A stretch of 64,000 nucleotides of DNA from Oceanobacillus halophilus (GCF_003628505.1 NZ_RBZP01000002.1:462411-526410); one strand, 5' to 3'; counted from the first letter of the stretch, positions 8,470 to 16,071 are shown. Program-made: numbers and translations. Notes: generated from the letters alone by a model not told the origin.

Positions 8470-9414
8470 TCACCCCTTCAGCCTGATTCTGGGATCTACT
8501 AACTTATACAAAAGATCCACGATGAAGTTAATAAATAGTACAAGTATAGCAATGTACAATACCATAGATTGTACTAATGGAAAATCCCGAGATGTAATAG
8601 ATTGTATGAGTAAGTTGCCAAGACCTGGAAGGGAGAATACATTTTCAATAATGATGCTTCCACCAAGTGTATCTGCAACTAGCAAGCCCATAATCGTCAA
8701 AACTGGGATAAGCGAATTTCGTAAAATATGGCCATAGAGAATGGTACGTTCTTTTAAGCCCTTTACTCTTGCTGTTCGAACATAGTCCATTTTTGCCTGA
8801 TCCAATATAGTATTGCGTAAATACCGAATTACGATCGCAATATTTCCAATGGCTATCGCTAAGGATGGCAGGAAAAATGACTGGAATGCACCAAAGAAGT
8901 CTTCTGACCATGGCACATATCCGTATGTAGGAAACAATTGTAATGTAACGCCAAAAACGAGGATTAGCATAAATCCGAACCAAAAAGGTGGTATCGAAAT
9001 TCCTAGTTGTGTCACGATATTTAAAAAGACGGACATCCATTTCCCATCTGATCGGGCAATAAAAATTCCCAGAGGAATCCCAATTAACAGGGTGATTATT
9101 AATGACAAAATAGCAAGCGACGATGTTACGGGAATCCTGTCCGTTAAAATGTCACTTACTGGAAGCTGATATCTCAAAGATTCACCTAAGTCGCCTTGTA
9201 AAAGCCCTCTTACCCAATCCGCATAACGTTCTACAGGAGATCGGTCTAACCCTAATTGTTTTTCCAATTGTGCTACCTGTGCAGGATCCGCATCCATTCC
9301 TAAAATAATATGCGCTGGATTCCCGGGCAATAGTTGGAAGACAAAGAAGATAATCATCGATACCAGTACAATGGTGATGAAAAAACTAGATAGTTTGTAA
9401 AGAAAATATCTCAC
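8470..9414 (-). CDS. oppB: Peptide ABC transporter permease (OppB/DppB type)
   Basis: A permease of about 314 residues. It has the typical N-terminal membrane segment, a long extracytoplasmic stretch (LLPGNPAHIILG onward), and an EAA loop with GLKERTILYGHILRNSLIP. I chose a GTG start (VRYFLYKL) because AAAGGAG lies nine bases upstream. The in-frame ATG at 9450 falls in the loop of the intercistronic hairpin and lacks a ribosome site. It is the second gene of the operon, after the binding-protein gene and the hairpin. Confidence 0.85.
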   Translation of the reverse strand: MRYFLYKLSSFFITIVLVSMIIFFVFQLLPGNPAHIILGMDADPAQVAQLEKQLGLDRSPVERYADWVRGLLQGDLGESLRYQLPVSDILTDRIPVTSSLAILSLIITLLIGIPLGIFIARSDGKWMSVFLNIVTQLGISIPPFWFGFMLILVFGVTLQLFPTYGYVPWSEDFFGAFQSFFLPSLAIAIGNIAIVIRYLRNTILDQAKMDYVRTARVKGLKERTILYGHILRNSLIPVLTIMGLLVADTLGGSIIIENVFSLPGLGNLLIQSITSRDFPLVQSMVLYIAILVLFINFIVDLLYKLVDPRIRLKG

Positions 9415-9432
9415 TATGCCAAACTCCTTTAT

Positions 9433-9466
9433 GCGAAAAGAGCCAGTCATACTGGCAGCTTTTCGC
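9433..9466 (-). promoter_or_regulatory. Intercistronic hairpin between oppA and oppB
   Basis: GCGAAAAG plus GCCAGT arms pair with ACTGGC plus CTTTTCGC around a 3-nt loop, with a one-base bulge. There is no long T-run, so it probably acts as a leaky terminator or RNA stabiliser that raises oppA over the permease and ATPase genes. Confidence 0.65.
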
Positions 9467-9474
9467 GTTTTGGA

Positions 9475-11034
9475 CTATTCTGTTACTCTTATATCCTCTA
9501 AGTTGAATTTTTGAATAGGATACATTTTCCATCCCTCTAACCCGCTTCTCAATGCATATGTCCGGTCCGGATCCATAATGTACACACTAGCTGCATCTTC
9601 TGTTAGGAGACGTTGTGCTTGTTTATACAAATCAGCCATCTCGTTTTCGTCTGTTGATGCTACCGCTTGCTCGATAAGGGCATCATATTCTGGGTTATTG
9701 TAATTAACGAAATTGCTTTGATAATCACTGATATATCTTACCAATACTTCATACGGATCAAGTTTTCCGGTAAAAGATACAATGGTAGATTCATATTGTG
9801 CATCTTGGTAAACTGTCTCCAGCCAGGAACTAAATTCTATTAGTTTAATTTCTACATTAATGCCAATTTGACTAAGCTGCTCCACGACTACCTGAGCTGT
9901 ATCCACGTGGAATTGATAATCAGATGGGACGGTTAACTCTAAATCAAATCCATCCGCATACCCGGCATCTGCAAGTAATGCTTTGGCTTCTTCGATATTT
10001 GGTTGGTAGTAATCTTCTAATCCCGCTTCATAATAAAAGTCCATTGCTGGGCTGAAATTAGATCCTAGTTTCGTCCCCATTCCATCTGCTACAGTTTCAA
10101 TAATCATATCTTTGTCAATGGCTAAATTAATGGCCTTTCGAACATTCACATCATCCAGTGGCTCTACTTCATTATTTAGTGCCATCAACTGTACCATGTT
10201 TTGTGGACCAGATACCGTATTTACCGATTCCCCTAATTGCATCATTCCTTGAGGAGTAACACCAGGTATCACGTCAATTTCCCCAGCTTGCATTGCTAAA
10301 ACAGCAGATTCTGGGTCTGGCATGACAATAAACTGAACTTTATCAAATGGAGGTACTTTATCCTGCATGTAATAATCCTCATTTTTCACTAAAGTTAACT
10401 GTTGTCCTGCTTGGTATTCTTCAAATTTAAAGGGTCCAGCACCGATTGGACTGGTACTTTGCTCTTCATAGCCAGCAGGTAGAATCGGACGAATGTTAGC
10501 TGCTAGAAATGCAGAATTATTCTCTTTTAATGTAATAACCACTTCATAATCGGAAGGTGCTTCTATGTTTTCTATTCCAGCAAATTGAGAAGATAATGGC
10601 TCCTCACCGTTTAAACCACTTAATCTTTCATAAGAATAAACCACGTCTTCTGAAATTAACTCTGATCCATCATGGAAAAGAATACCTTCCTTTAGCTGGA
10701 ACGTGTATGTAAGTCCATCTTCCGATATTTCATAATCCTCTGCAATCGCTGGAACCAACTTACCTGATTCATCTGTATCTAGTAATCCATCAAACACATT
10801 ATCCATCATCGATTGCGTATCCGTTGCAGCAGAGATATATGGATCTAGATTATCCACCTCGGTACTCATAGCGATGCGAAGCACATTCTCTGTACCTGGT
10901 TGTGAATTAGCTGATTCCGTTGGATTATTCCCTTCCTGTACTGCTTCACCAGTATCAGACGTATTCGATCCTGAACAAGCTGCTAAGACAAATGCAATAA
11001 CCATCATTAAAACCAAACTTTTTAATAGTTTCAT
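9475..11034 (-). CDS. oppA: Peptide ABC transporter substrate-binding lipoprotein (SBP_bac_5)
   Basis: A 519-residue lipoprotein: signal peptide with lipobox LAAC (Cys20), a Ser/Thr/Asn-rich linker to about residue 50, then the family-5 binding domain (LRIAMSTEVDNLDPY, later LTYTFQLKEGILFHDGS). It captures the ligand outside the membrane and delivers it to OppBC. First gene of the operon, with GGGGGATAAG upstream of the ATG. The distinct binding proteins of this family carry peptides, nickel, glutathione or sugars; peptides are the default assumption. A very good CcpA (cre) match sits about 170 bp upstream. Confidence 0.88.
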   Translation of the reverse strand: MKLLKSLVLMMVIAFVLAACSGSNTSDTGEAVQEGNNPTESANSQPGTENVLRIAMSTEVDNLDPYISAATDTQSMMDNVFDGLLDTDESGKLVPAIAEDYEISEDGLTYTFQLKEGILFHDGSELISEDVVYSYERLSGLNGEEPLSSQFAGIENIEAPSDYEVVITLKENNSAFLAANIRPILPAGYEEQSTSPIGAGPFKFEEYQAGQQLTLVKNEDYYMQDKVPPFDKVQFIVMPDPESAVLAMQAGEIDVIPGVTPQGMMQLGESVNTVSGPQNMVQLMALNNEVEPLDDVNVRKAINLAIDKDMIIETVADGMGTKLGSNFSPAMDFYYEAGLEDYYQPNIEEAKALLADAGYADGFDLELTVPSDYQFHVDTAQVVVEQLSQIGINVEIKLIEFSSWLETVYQDAQYESTIVSFTGKLDPYEVLVRYISDYQSNFVNYNNPEYDALIEQAVASTDENEMADLYKQAQRLLTEDAASVYIMDPDRTYALRSGLEGWKMYPIQKFNLEDIRVTE

Positions 11035-11202
11035 TTTGACTTATCCCCCAAATTGTATTTATCTCGATATGCAATGACTTCATCTGACTATGTCTTATAA
11101 TAACTTTCTCGCGACAAAAATAGCTTTCTTTCTATTAAACTTATAAACGAAACACCCTTTCGTAAAAAGTGTAAACAATGCCAAACAATTAATGCAGTTA
11201 AG

Positions 11203-11216
11203 TGTAAACGTTAACT
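11203..11216. promoter_or_regulatory. Candidate CcpA cre site
   Basis: TGTAAACGTTAACT fits the cre consensus TGWAARCGYTWNCW at every position. It lies upstream of the opp operon, which suggests carbon catabolite control of peptide import. Confidence 0.45.
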
Positions 11217-11279
11217 ATTTCGTCACGCACGAAGCAAAATCCTGCTTAATAAAGACATTTTACGATAAATTAATATTCA

Positions 11280-11310
11280 GGTGCCTGTCACTCCCCGGAT
11301 TTTGTCGAAT
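11280..11310 (+). repeat. GGTGCC/GTCGA repeat copy 5 (T subtype)
   Basis: Full-length copy in the region upstream of oppA, 10 bp before the lar terminator. Confidence 0.9.
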
Positions 11311-11320
11311 ATCGGCATAC

Positions 11321-11367
11321 AAAAAGCTAGAATAAATGATATTCTGCATCATTCATTCTAGCTTTTT
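11321..11367 (-). terminator. Terminator of the lar operon (bidirectional)
   Basis: Long stem AAAAAGCTAGAAT...ATTCTAGCTTTTTT with T-runs on both strands. Confidence 0.85.
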
Positions 11368-11374
11368 TCTGTTA

Positions 11375-11845
11375 TTATAGATTTTTCCAAACTGCTGCAT
11401 AGACTTGTTTCAAGGGAATGTTGTTTTCTTCTGCAATCTTTCTGCAGTCTTCATATTCTGGAGAACTTTGAAAAACTTCTCCCTTAGAAATTCCTTGTTT
11501 AACCGTTACGGGACCCCATTCTGTTTCGACTAAAATAAATTTTCGTTCCATCCGATGAACAGTAATCGGGTAATAGCGAATTCCCAGTGTCGTCGTTTCA
11601 TGAAGAAGGATTCCCTTCATTTTTTCAATTGACTTGCTCGAACATAGCAACTGCAAAAGAATTCCCGGTCTGTTTTTTTTCATATAAATAGGAGAATAAA
11701 AAACATCATTTGCTCCTGCGTCAAACAGACGATCCATTACATACCCTAACCATTCACCTGATATGTCATCAAGGTTTACTTCCATCTTAATCATTTCATT
11801 ATCCACGTGCTCATTATCTGGAGGATGCTTCGCTGCCACTATCAC
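11375..11845 (-). CDS. larC2: LarC C-terminal domain (LarC2), nickel insertion into the pincer cofactor
   Basis: A 156-residue protein equal to the C-terminal third of LarC: MEVNLDDISGEWLGYVMDRL, MKKNRPGILLQLLC, ETTTLGIRYY and WGPVTVKQG are family motifs. LarC is the CTP-dependent cyclometallase that inserts nickel into the pyridinium dithio mononucleotide. In Lactobacillus plantarum larC1 and larC2 are contiguous and joined by a programmed frameshift. Here the C-terminal part is a separate gene placed after larB, with its own GTG start (AAAGGAAG upstream), so the two parts must be made as separate polypeptides. It is the last gene of the cluster, 23 bp after larB. Confidence 0.85.
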   Translation of the reverse strand: MIVAAKHPPDNEHVDNEMIKMEVNLDDISGEWLGYVMDRLFDAGANDVFYSPIYMKKNRPGILLQLLCSSKSIEKMKGILLHETTTLGIRYYPITVHRMERKFILVETEWGPVTVKQGISKGEVFQSSPEYEDCRKIAEENNIPLKQVYAAVWKNL

Positions 11846-11868
11846 GACTTCCTTTCTATTTAAACCAA

Positions 11869-12624
11869 TTAACTGTTTGTTCCATTTGCTAATCTGTCAA
11901 TAAGCACTGCATTATATGCACCACCAAACCCGTTATCAATGTTGACTACACTTATTCCGCTTGCACAGGAATTCAGCATAGTTAATAAAGCAGACAGCCC
12001 TTGAAAATTTGCTCCATATCCGACACTTGTAGGGACAGCGATAACTGGATGTGATACGAGACCGCCAACAACACTTGGCAGCGCTCCTTCCATACCAGCG
12101 ATAACGACGGAGACAGTAGCTTGCTGAATAGCCTGTGCCTGATCCAACAGACGATGGATTCCTGCGACACCAACGTCATAAAACCTCCGTACATTACATC
12201 CCAACACTTCTGCCGTTACTGCCGCTTCTTCTGCTACACGTAAGTCTGATGTGCCTGCACAAATTATCGCGATATATCCTCTTTCTTGATCTTGGTTTTT
12301 GGTACGTTTCTTCGTGGTCCCAGATAAGATTTGTGCCATTTCGTGATACACAAGTTCTGGATGTTTTTCTATAATATCATTCGCTTTCTCCTGGGATATC
12401 CTCGTTATTAATACATCATTCTCTTTCGCCTGAATAGCCTCAAGAATAGATATAATTTGTTCTGCGGATTTCCCCTCACCATAAATCACCTCTGGAAATC
12501 CTTGTCGCTGCTTCCGATGATGATCTACTTTAGCAAACCCTAAATCTTCATAGGATGCTAAATTTTTCATAGCATCCTCTATACTTACCGTCCCATCTTG
12601 AACGCCTCTTAAAATATCTTCCAT
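11869..12624 (-). CDS. larB: LarB, pyridinium-3,5-biscarboxylic acid mononucleotide synthase
   Basis: A protein of about 251 residues. The C-terminal half is PurE/AIR-carboxylase-like (IAIICAGTSDLRVAEEAA, then AGMEGALPSVVGGL and VPTSVGYGANFQG). LarB carboxylates and hydrolyses nicotinic acid adenine dinucleotide in the first step of nickel-pincer cofactor synthesis. The start is the ATG of MEDILRGVQDG. An in-frame GTG 15 bases upstream lies inside a dispersed repeat and would add the repeat-encoded residues MTGTS. The ribosome site is poor (only AGG from the repeat), so the repeat seems to have replaced the native initiation region. Lies between larC1 and larC2. Confidence 0.87.
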   Translation of the reverse strand: MEDILRGVQDGTVSIEDAMKNLASYEDLGFAKVDHHRKQRQGFPEVIYGEGKSAEQIISILEAIQAKENDVLITRISQEKANDIIEKHPELVYHEMAQILSGTTKKRTKNQDQERGYIAIICAGTSDLRVAEEAAVTAEVLGCNVRRFYDVGVAGIHRLLDQAQAIQQATVSVVIAGMEGALPSVVGGLVSHPVIAVPTSVGYGANFQGLSALLTMLNSCASGISVVNIDNGFGGAYNAVLIDRLANGTNS

Positions 12625-12627
12625 ACT

Positions 12628-12668
12628 GGTGCCTGTCACTCCCCGAATTTTGTTGTATTTTGTCGAAT
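12628..12668 (+). repeat. GGTGCC/GTCGA repeat copy 6 (T subtype, double TTTTGT tail)
   Basis: The GGTGCC end lies 3 bp from the larB ATG. The tail carries TTTTGT twice before GTCGAAT. It sits inside the larC1-larB gap. Confidence 0.88.
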
Positions 12669-12688
12669 GGCATTGTTTCTTTGTTTCG

Positions 12689-13624
12689 TTATTTCCCTAT
12701 GACAACTCGTAGTACATTGGGGTGGTTAGGGAATGTTTTGGTCCCGGCACCATAACCTATTTCTTCTACTTCTATCGATGGAAATGGGCAATATTCATTG
12801 GCTAATACAGCTGCAATGGCAGCTCCTGTTGGTGTTGTTAATTCTGATTTCAATTCACTTTTTGCTATTGGTACGCCTCGCAGTATCTCCAATGTTGCTG
12901 GTGCAGGGATTGGGTATACACCATGATCAATGTGAATATGACCAGACCCAGTAGGTACTGCTGCTGCTTTTACCTCATCTATTTTCAGTTGTTCCAACAG
13001 AATTGCAGTTCCTACAATATCGATAATGGAGTCTACGGCACCTACTTCATGAAAATGGACATCTTCTAACGGCATACCATGAATTTTCCCTTCAGCTTCC
13101 CCAATCTTTTTAAACATTCTTAAGGACATATCCTTAACCTTTTCCGTTAATTCCGATTCCGTTATCATTTTCACGATATCCCGATAAGCACGATGATGAT
13201 GGTGACCATGATCATGATTATGTGTATGGTGATGATGATGATGCGAATGCTTGTCCTCGTGAGTATGTTCATGGTGATGATGGTGTGAATGCTTGTCCTC
13301 ATGAGTATGTTCATGGTGATGATGGTGTGAATGCTTGTCCTCATGAGTATGTTCATGGTGATGATATTCGTGTTCCTCATGTGCATGACCATCATGATGA
13401 TGGTGGTGATTTGTATTATCTTCATTTTTCAGTAGTACATCGAACTTTGTAGCTGTAATTCCATTTTTCACCACTTTTTTAGTGGACAATTCATATTCAT
13501 CTTCTATTTGAAGCTTTTTTAATTCTTTTTCTAAATGGGTGAAGTCTCCTCCTGCATCAAGGAGAGCCCCTATTGTCATGTCGCCACTTAAACCGGAAAA
13601 ACAATCAAGATACAAAAATTTCAT
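12689..13624 (-). CDS. larC1: LarC N-terminal domain (LarC1) with His-rich metal-binding insertion
   Basis: A 311-residue protein: MKFLYLDCFSGLSGDMTIGA opening, EVGAVDSIIDIVGTA and the TPTGAAIAA motif are typical LarC. It ends at YGAGTKTFPNHPNVLRVV, exactly where the C-terminal domain would begin, and that domain is encoded separately after larB. Residues about 72-145 are an extremely His-rich insertion (HHHHH, HEHTHEDKHS units), expected to store or chelate nickel. Part of it is encoded by three 42-bp tandem repeats. The ATG has AGAGGAG upstream. The cluster lacks larA and the transporter larD, so the client enzyme is elsewhere. Confidence 0.87.
   Translation of the reverse strand: MKFLYLDCFSGLSGDMTIGALLDAGGDFTHLEKELKKLQIEDEYELSTKKVVKNGITATKFDVLLKNEDNTNHHHHHDGHAHEEHEYHHHEHTHEDKHSHHHHHEHTHEDKHSHHHHHEHTHEDKHSHHHHHHTHNHDHGHHHHRAYRDIVKMITESELTEKVKDMSLRMFKKIGEAEGKIHGMPLEDVHFHEVGAVDSIIDIVGTAILLEQLKIDEVKAAAVPTGSGHIHIDHGVYPIPAPATLEILRGVPIAKSELKSELTTPTGAAIAAVLANEYCPFPSIEVEEIGYGAGTKTFPNHPNVLRVVIGK
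13245..13370. repeat. Three 42-bp tandem repeats inside larC1
   Basis: Near-identical units start at 13245, 13287 and 13329. Each encodes a 14-residue His-rich unit of the type EHTHEDKHSHHHHH on the minus strand, so the copy number is likely to vary between strains. Confidence 0.9.
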
Positions 13625-13709
13625 ATATGTTACTCCTCTTTAATCTAGAATTACAATGGAAATCCCCTTTATAAGGGTATCCACCTTTTTCAAAACACAA
13701 CCCAGAAAT

Positions 13710-13739
13710 TTCGACAAAATCCGGGAAGTGCCAGGCACC
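13710..13739 (-). repeat. GGTGCC/GTCGA repeat copy 7 (G subtype)
   Basis: Located between larE and larC1; the GGTGCC end faces the larE terminator. A direct duplication of CCGCACGTG follows (13738-13758). Confidence 0.88.
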
Positions 13740-13759
13740 GCACGTGGGTACCGCACGTG

Positions 13760-13801
13760 AAAAAAAGCAGTTTTCAATCTACTTGGAGATTAAAAACTGC
13801 T
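13760..13801 (-). terminator. Terminator after larE
   Basis: AGCAGTTTT-AATCT pairs with AGATT-AAAACTGCT, with seven T's on the minus strand. It suggests larE can be transcribed apart from larC1-larB-larC2. Confidence 0.75.
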
Positions 13802-13827
13802 ATATAATTTTTTGATACACTCATGCC

Positions 13828-14667
13828 TTATGCGTTAGCTGCAAGTTCTTGTTTCTCAGACAACTCCGGTAACACTTCATTCATGCTTCCAGTACGGTAG
13901 CCACGAAGATCTACAGAAACATAATCAAACCCGAGTGAAACAAGCTTATGCTGAACTTCTTCTCGGCGGCCTAGCAACTCATTAATTTTATCAGAAGCTA
14001 CTTCAATACGAGCTACATTATCATGATATCTTACGCGAACTTCATCGAATCCGATTCCTTTCAAATAAAGTTCTGCCTGATTCACTTGTTGAACGATTCG
14101 TTTGTTTAATCTAGTTCCATAAGGGAATCTAGATGCTAAGCTGCAAGAAGCCAGTTTATTCCAAACGGGGAGATCTAATTCTTTTGCAAGTTCACGGACT
14201 TCTGTTTTATAGATATTCGCTTCTTGAAGCACACTGCGAATCCCTTCTTCCGTTCTTGCTCTCAACCCAGGACGGAAATCTTCTTCATCGTCCATGATCA
14301 TTCCATCTAATACATATGGGTAATCCATTTCTTTTGCTAACTCATTTAGATGGGAGTATAGTAATTTTTTACTGTGATACCAGCTGTCTGGGTTATTAGC
14401 TGCAATATGCTCATTTTCCAATTCTTTCATTTCTGTTTGATGAACTTGAACGCCCATATTTTCAGCAAATTTTACTGCTGCAGTAAATTCTGATTCACGA
14501 AATAATTCAGAAGCTACCACTACCGCTAAAACATTATCGCCTAATTCCTGTTGCGCTCTTTTTAGCACAACGGCACTATCAACACCACCAGAAAACGCAA
14601 CCATAACACGGCCCATTGCTTTTAACTTTTCACCTAATTGACGGTTTTTTTCATGAATATTTGTCAT
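13828..14667 (-). CDS. larE: LarE, ATP-dependent sacrificial sulfur transferase
   Basis: A 279-residue PP-loop ATPase (SGGVDS near residue 27) that adenylates the LarB product and donates sulfur for the dithio form of the nickel-pincer cofactor. The sulfur-donor Cys of the L. plantarum enzyme (Cys176) is matched by the Cys of NKLASCSLASRFPYG (Cys175 here), so this is the single-turnover, cysteine-sacrificing type. The ATG with TGAGGTGA upstream is chosen over a GTG nine bases earlier. It leads the lar cluster with a candidate promoter upstream, and its own terminator separates it from larC1. Confidence 0.9.
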   Translation of the reverse strand: MTNIHEKNRQLGEKLKAMGRVMVAFSGGVDSAVVLKRAQQELGDNVLAVVVASELFRESEFTAAVKFAENMGVQVHQTEMKELENEHIAANNPDSWYHSKKLLYSHLNELAKEMDYPYVLDGMIMDDEEDFRPGLRARTEEGIRSVLQEANIYKTEVRELAKELDLPVWNKLASCSLASRFPYGTRLNKRIVQQVNQAELYLKGIGFDEVRVRYHDNVARIEVASDKINELLGRREEVQHKLVSLGFDYVSVDLRGYRTGSMNEVLPELSEKQELAANA

Positions 14668-14788
14668 ACCATTCACCTCATTTTCCCTAGTTAGGGGATT
14701 TAATAACTTACTAGTTCGCTTGCCTACATATATAAAGATGTATACCTACGAATCTTTGAATTTATATATTATTACAATCTATATATAA

Positions 14789-14817
14789 ACATTACTTTCT
14801 TTTTGTTTAGTTGTCAA
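14789..14817 (-). promoter_or_regulatory. Candidate sigma-A promoter of larE
   Basis: TTGACA, 17-bp spacer, TAATGT, read on the minus strand about 120 bp before the larE ATG. Confidence 0.4.
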
Positions 14818-14829
14818 ACAAAATGCTAG

Positions 14830-14868
14830 AGTGCCTGTCACTCCCCGATTTTTGTCGCATTTTGTCGC
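14830..14868 (+). repeat. GGTGCC/GTCGA repeat copy 8 (T subtype, double GTCG tail)
   Basis: The tail reads TTTTTGTCGC then ATTTTGTCGCC. It lies downstream of the small membrane gene and the RAYT gene. Confidence 0.88.
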
Positions 14869-14923
14869 CGCGTATAATCCTTGTACCCTTCAACTACTCT
14901 GGGTAAACGTTCCGAATTTCTAG

Positions 14924-15034
14924 TTAATTCCGATGAACAAGCCAACCAATTACTTGAATAATAGCAAACCAGATTGGCGTTGCTAATAGAATTCCCCATT
15001 TCAATCCTTTAGCAAAATTTCCTTTTTCAATCAT
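14924..15034 (-). CDS. Small single-pass membrane protein, unknown function
   Basis: A 36-residue peptide, MIEKGNFAKG then a membrane segment of about 20 residues (LLATPIWFAIIQVIGW) and a short charged tail. The start is set by AAAGGGG seven bases before the ATG. Longer in-frame starts up to 15118 lack such a site. It does not match a family I know. It lies downstream of the RAYT-type transposase on the same strand but past that gene's terminator, so it is probably independent. Confidence 0.5.
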   Translation of the reverse strand: MIEKGNFAKGLKWGILLATPIWFAIIQVIGWLVHRN

Positions 15035-15145
15035 TTTCTGATCCCCTTTATTCTTAACGTTCCTCATTATGTCACCGTTAATAAAAAGGATTGCCAAATT
15101 ATATCTATTTATATTCACTCAAACATCGTTTTATGTATATAAAGG

Positions 15146-15187
15146 AAAAACTAAGAAGCTAATAAAAAGTGCTTGCTTCTTGGTTTT
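15146..15187 (-). terminator. Terminator of the transposase gene
   Basis: AAAACCAAGAAGC pairs with GCTTCTTAGTTTTT on the minus strand, ending in a T-rich tail. Confidence 0.65.
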
Positions 15188-15200
15188 CCATTCATACTTA

Positions 15201-15776
15201 TTATTTAATTGGTATTTCTAGTGTGATTTCTTCTTCCTGATTCATATATTCCATGTATTTCTTTCTTTTATCCATTTCACTTCCAAAGAATATTTCCAGA
15301 ATGGTATCCGTGTTAATAAGTGAGAATCGCACTTGTTTAGGATGCAGATAATCATAATAACTGCTCCAACGATATTCTAGAGCATCTTTAACTATTCCTG
15401 CTTCTATCGGATTCAGATGTATGTAACGATTCACTTTAAGCATGCCCAAATAGGAATCAATTTGCGCGGAGTAAAACCTTTTTTCAAAAACATGACCTGT
15501 CCATCCATTTTTATTATTGAAGTAATTAGCATAGCGTTTATTAATGAGGAACATTACTTTGGAAAGTGAGTGCTGCGAGCGGATCTGAAGGTGATAGTGA
15601 TTCGACATTAAACAGTAAGCAATTAGGTCAAAAGGAACTTTACTATTCACTTCTTTTAGTATATGAAGAAAAACCTTATAGTCTTCCTCATCACTAAATA
15701 AATCCCCCTTCCGATTACCTCGACTGGTAATATGGTAATAGTAATCTGGTTGCCACATTCTTTTCTTCCTTGCCAT
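15201..15776 (-). CDS. REP-associated tyrosine transposase-like (RAYT, Y1/HUH) protein
   Basis: A 191-residue protein of the IS200-like Y1 fold (COG1943 type). It starts MARKKRMWQPDYYYHITSRGN, the usual opening of this group. The HUH metal motif is His60-Tyr-His62 in LMSNHYHLQI, and the catalytic Tyr is most likely Tyr118 in VNRYIHLNPIEAG. All are intact, so the enzyme looks active. These are single-copy housekeeping-like transposases that in Proteobacteria mobilise REP palindromes. Here dispersed palindromic repeats flank the gene: copy 8 beyond the 3' end, and an inverted pair (copies 9 and 10) beyond the 5' end. No IS-type ends immediately bound the gene. GGAGGGGAG upstream of the ATG is a strong ribosome site. 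Confidence 0.85.
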   Translation of the reverse strand: MARKKRMWQPDYYYHITSRGNRKGDLFSDEEDYKVFLHILKEVNSKVPFDLIAYCLMSNHYHLQIRSQHSLSKVMFLINKRYANYFNNKNGWTGHVFEKRFYSAQIDSYLGMLKVNRYIHLNPIEAGIVKDALEYRWSSYYDYLHPKQVRFSLINTDTILEIFFGSEMDKRKKYMEYMNQEEEITLEIPIK

Positions 15777-15958
15777 TTACTCCCCTCCCTTCTTTCTTCT
15801 TATGTAAAAGATAGATGACAAAGGCCGCAAAGTCAAAAAGCCAAAATTAATTAATAGAGGCAAGGTAGATGCAATTCTATTAAAATCAATAACGTAAAAT
15901 TCAATTTTGAGGCAGTAAAGTTGTACCAAAATGCCGTTTTAGAAAAAATCCTAAAATC

Positions 15959-15987
15959 GGTGCCTGGCACTTCCCGCTTTTTGTCGA
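15959..15987 (+). repeat. GGTGCC/GTCGA repeat copy 9 (G subtype), left arm of inverted pair
   Basis: GGTGCCTGGCACTTCCCG plus CTTTTTGTCGA. It faces copy 10 tail to tail across about 53 bp and could form a large cruciform or RNA hairpin. Confidence 0.9.
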
Positions 15988-16040
15988 TAGCATATTGCAT
16001 CCTACTTACTAGTCAAGCATACTTCTAGCCATCACTTTCC

Positions 16041-16071
16041 ATTCGACAATATTCGGGGAGTGACAGGCACC
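16041..16071 (-). repeat. GGTGCC/GTCGA repeat copy 10 (T subtype), right arm of inverted pair
   Basis: Inverted relative to copy 9; together they resemble a bacterial interspersed mosaic element (BIME). Confidence 0.9.

Larger units (their letters stand above)
11035..11374. other. Regulatory intergenic stretch upstream of oppA
   Basis: No gene. It contains the opp promoter region, a cre-like box, a duplicated AAGTGTAAAC motif (about 11167-11176 and 11200-11209), one dispersed repeat copy and the lar operon terminator. Confidence 0.6.

Noticed and set aside
13245..13370. Regularly spaced 42-bp repeats as a CRISPR-like array
   Set aside because: There are no unique spacers; the units are contiguous and encode a His-rich protein segment.
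13222..13452. Plus-strand frame opposite the larC1 His-rich region (VHGDDGVNACPHEY repeats)
   Set aside because: Antisense shadow of the tandem repeats; no ribosome site.
15201..15776. Transposase gene as part of a complete IS200/IS605 element
   Set aside because: No tnpB, and no IS ends directly flanking the gene. The protein is the single-copy RAYT type instead.
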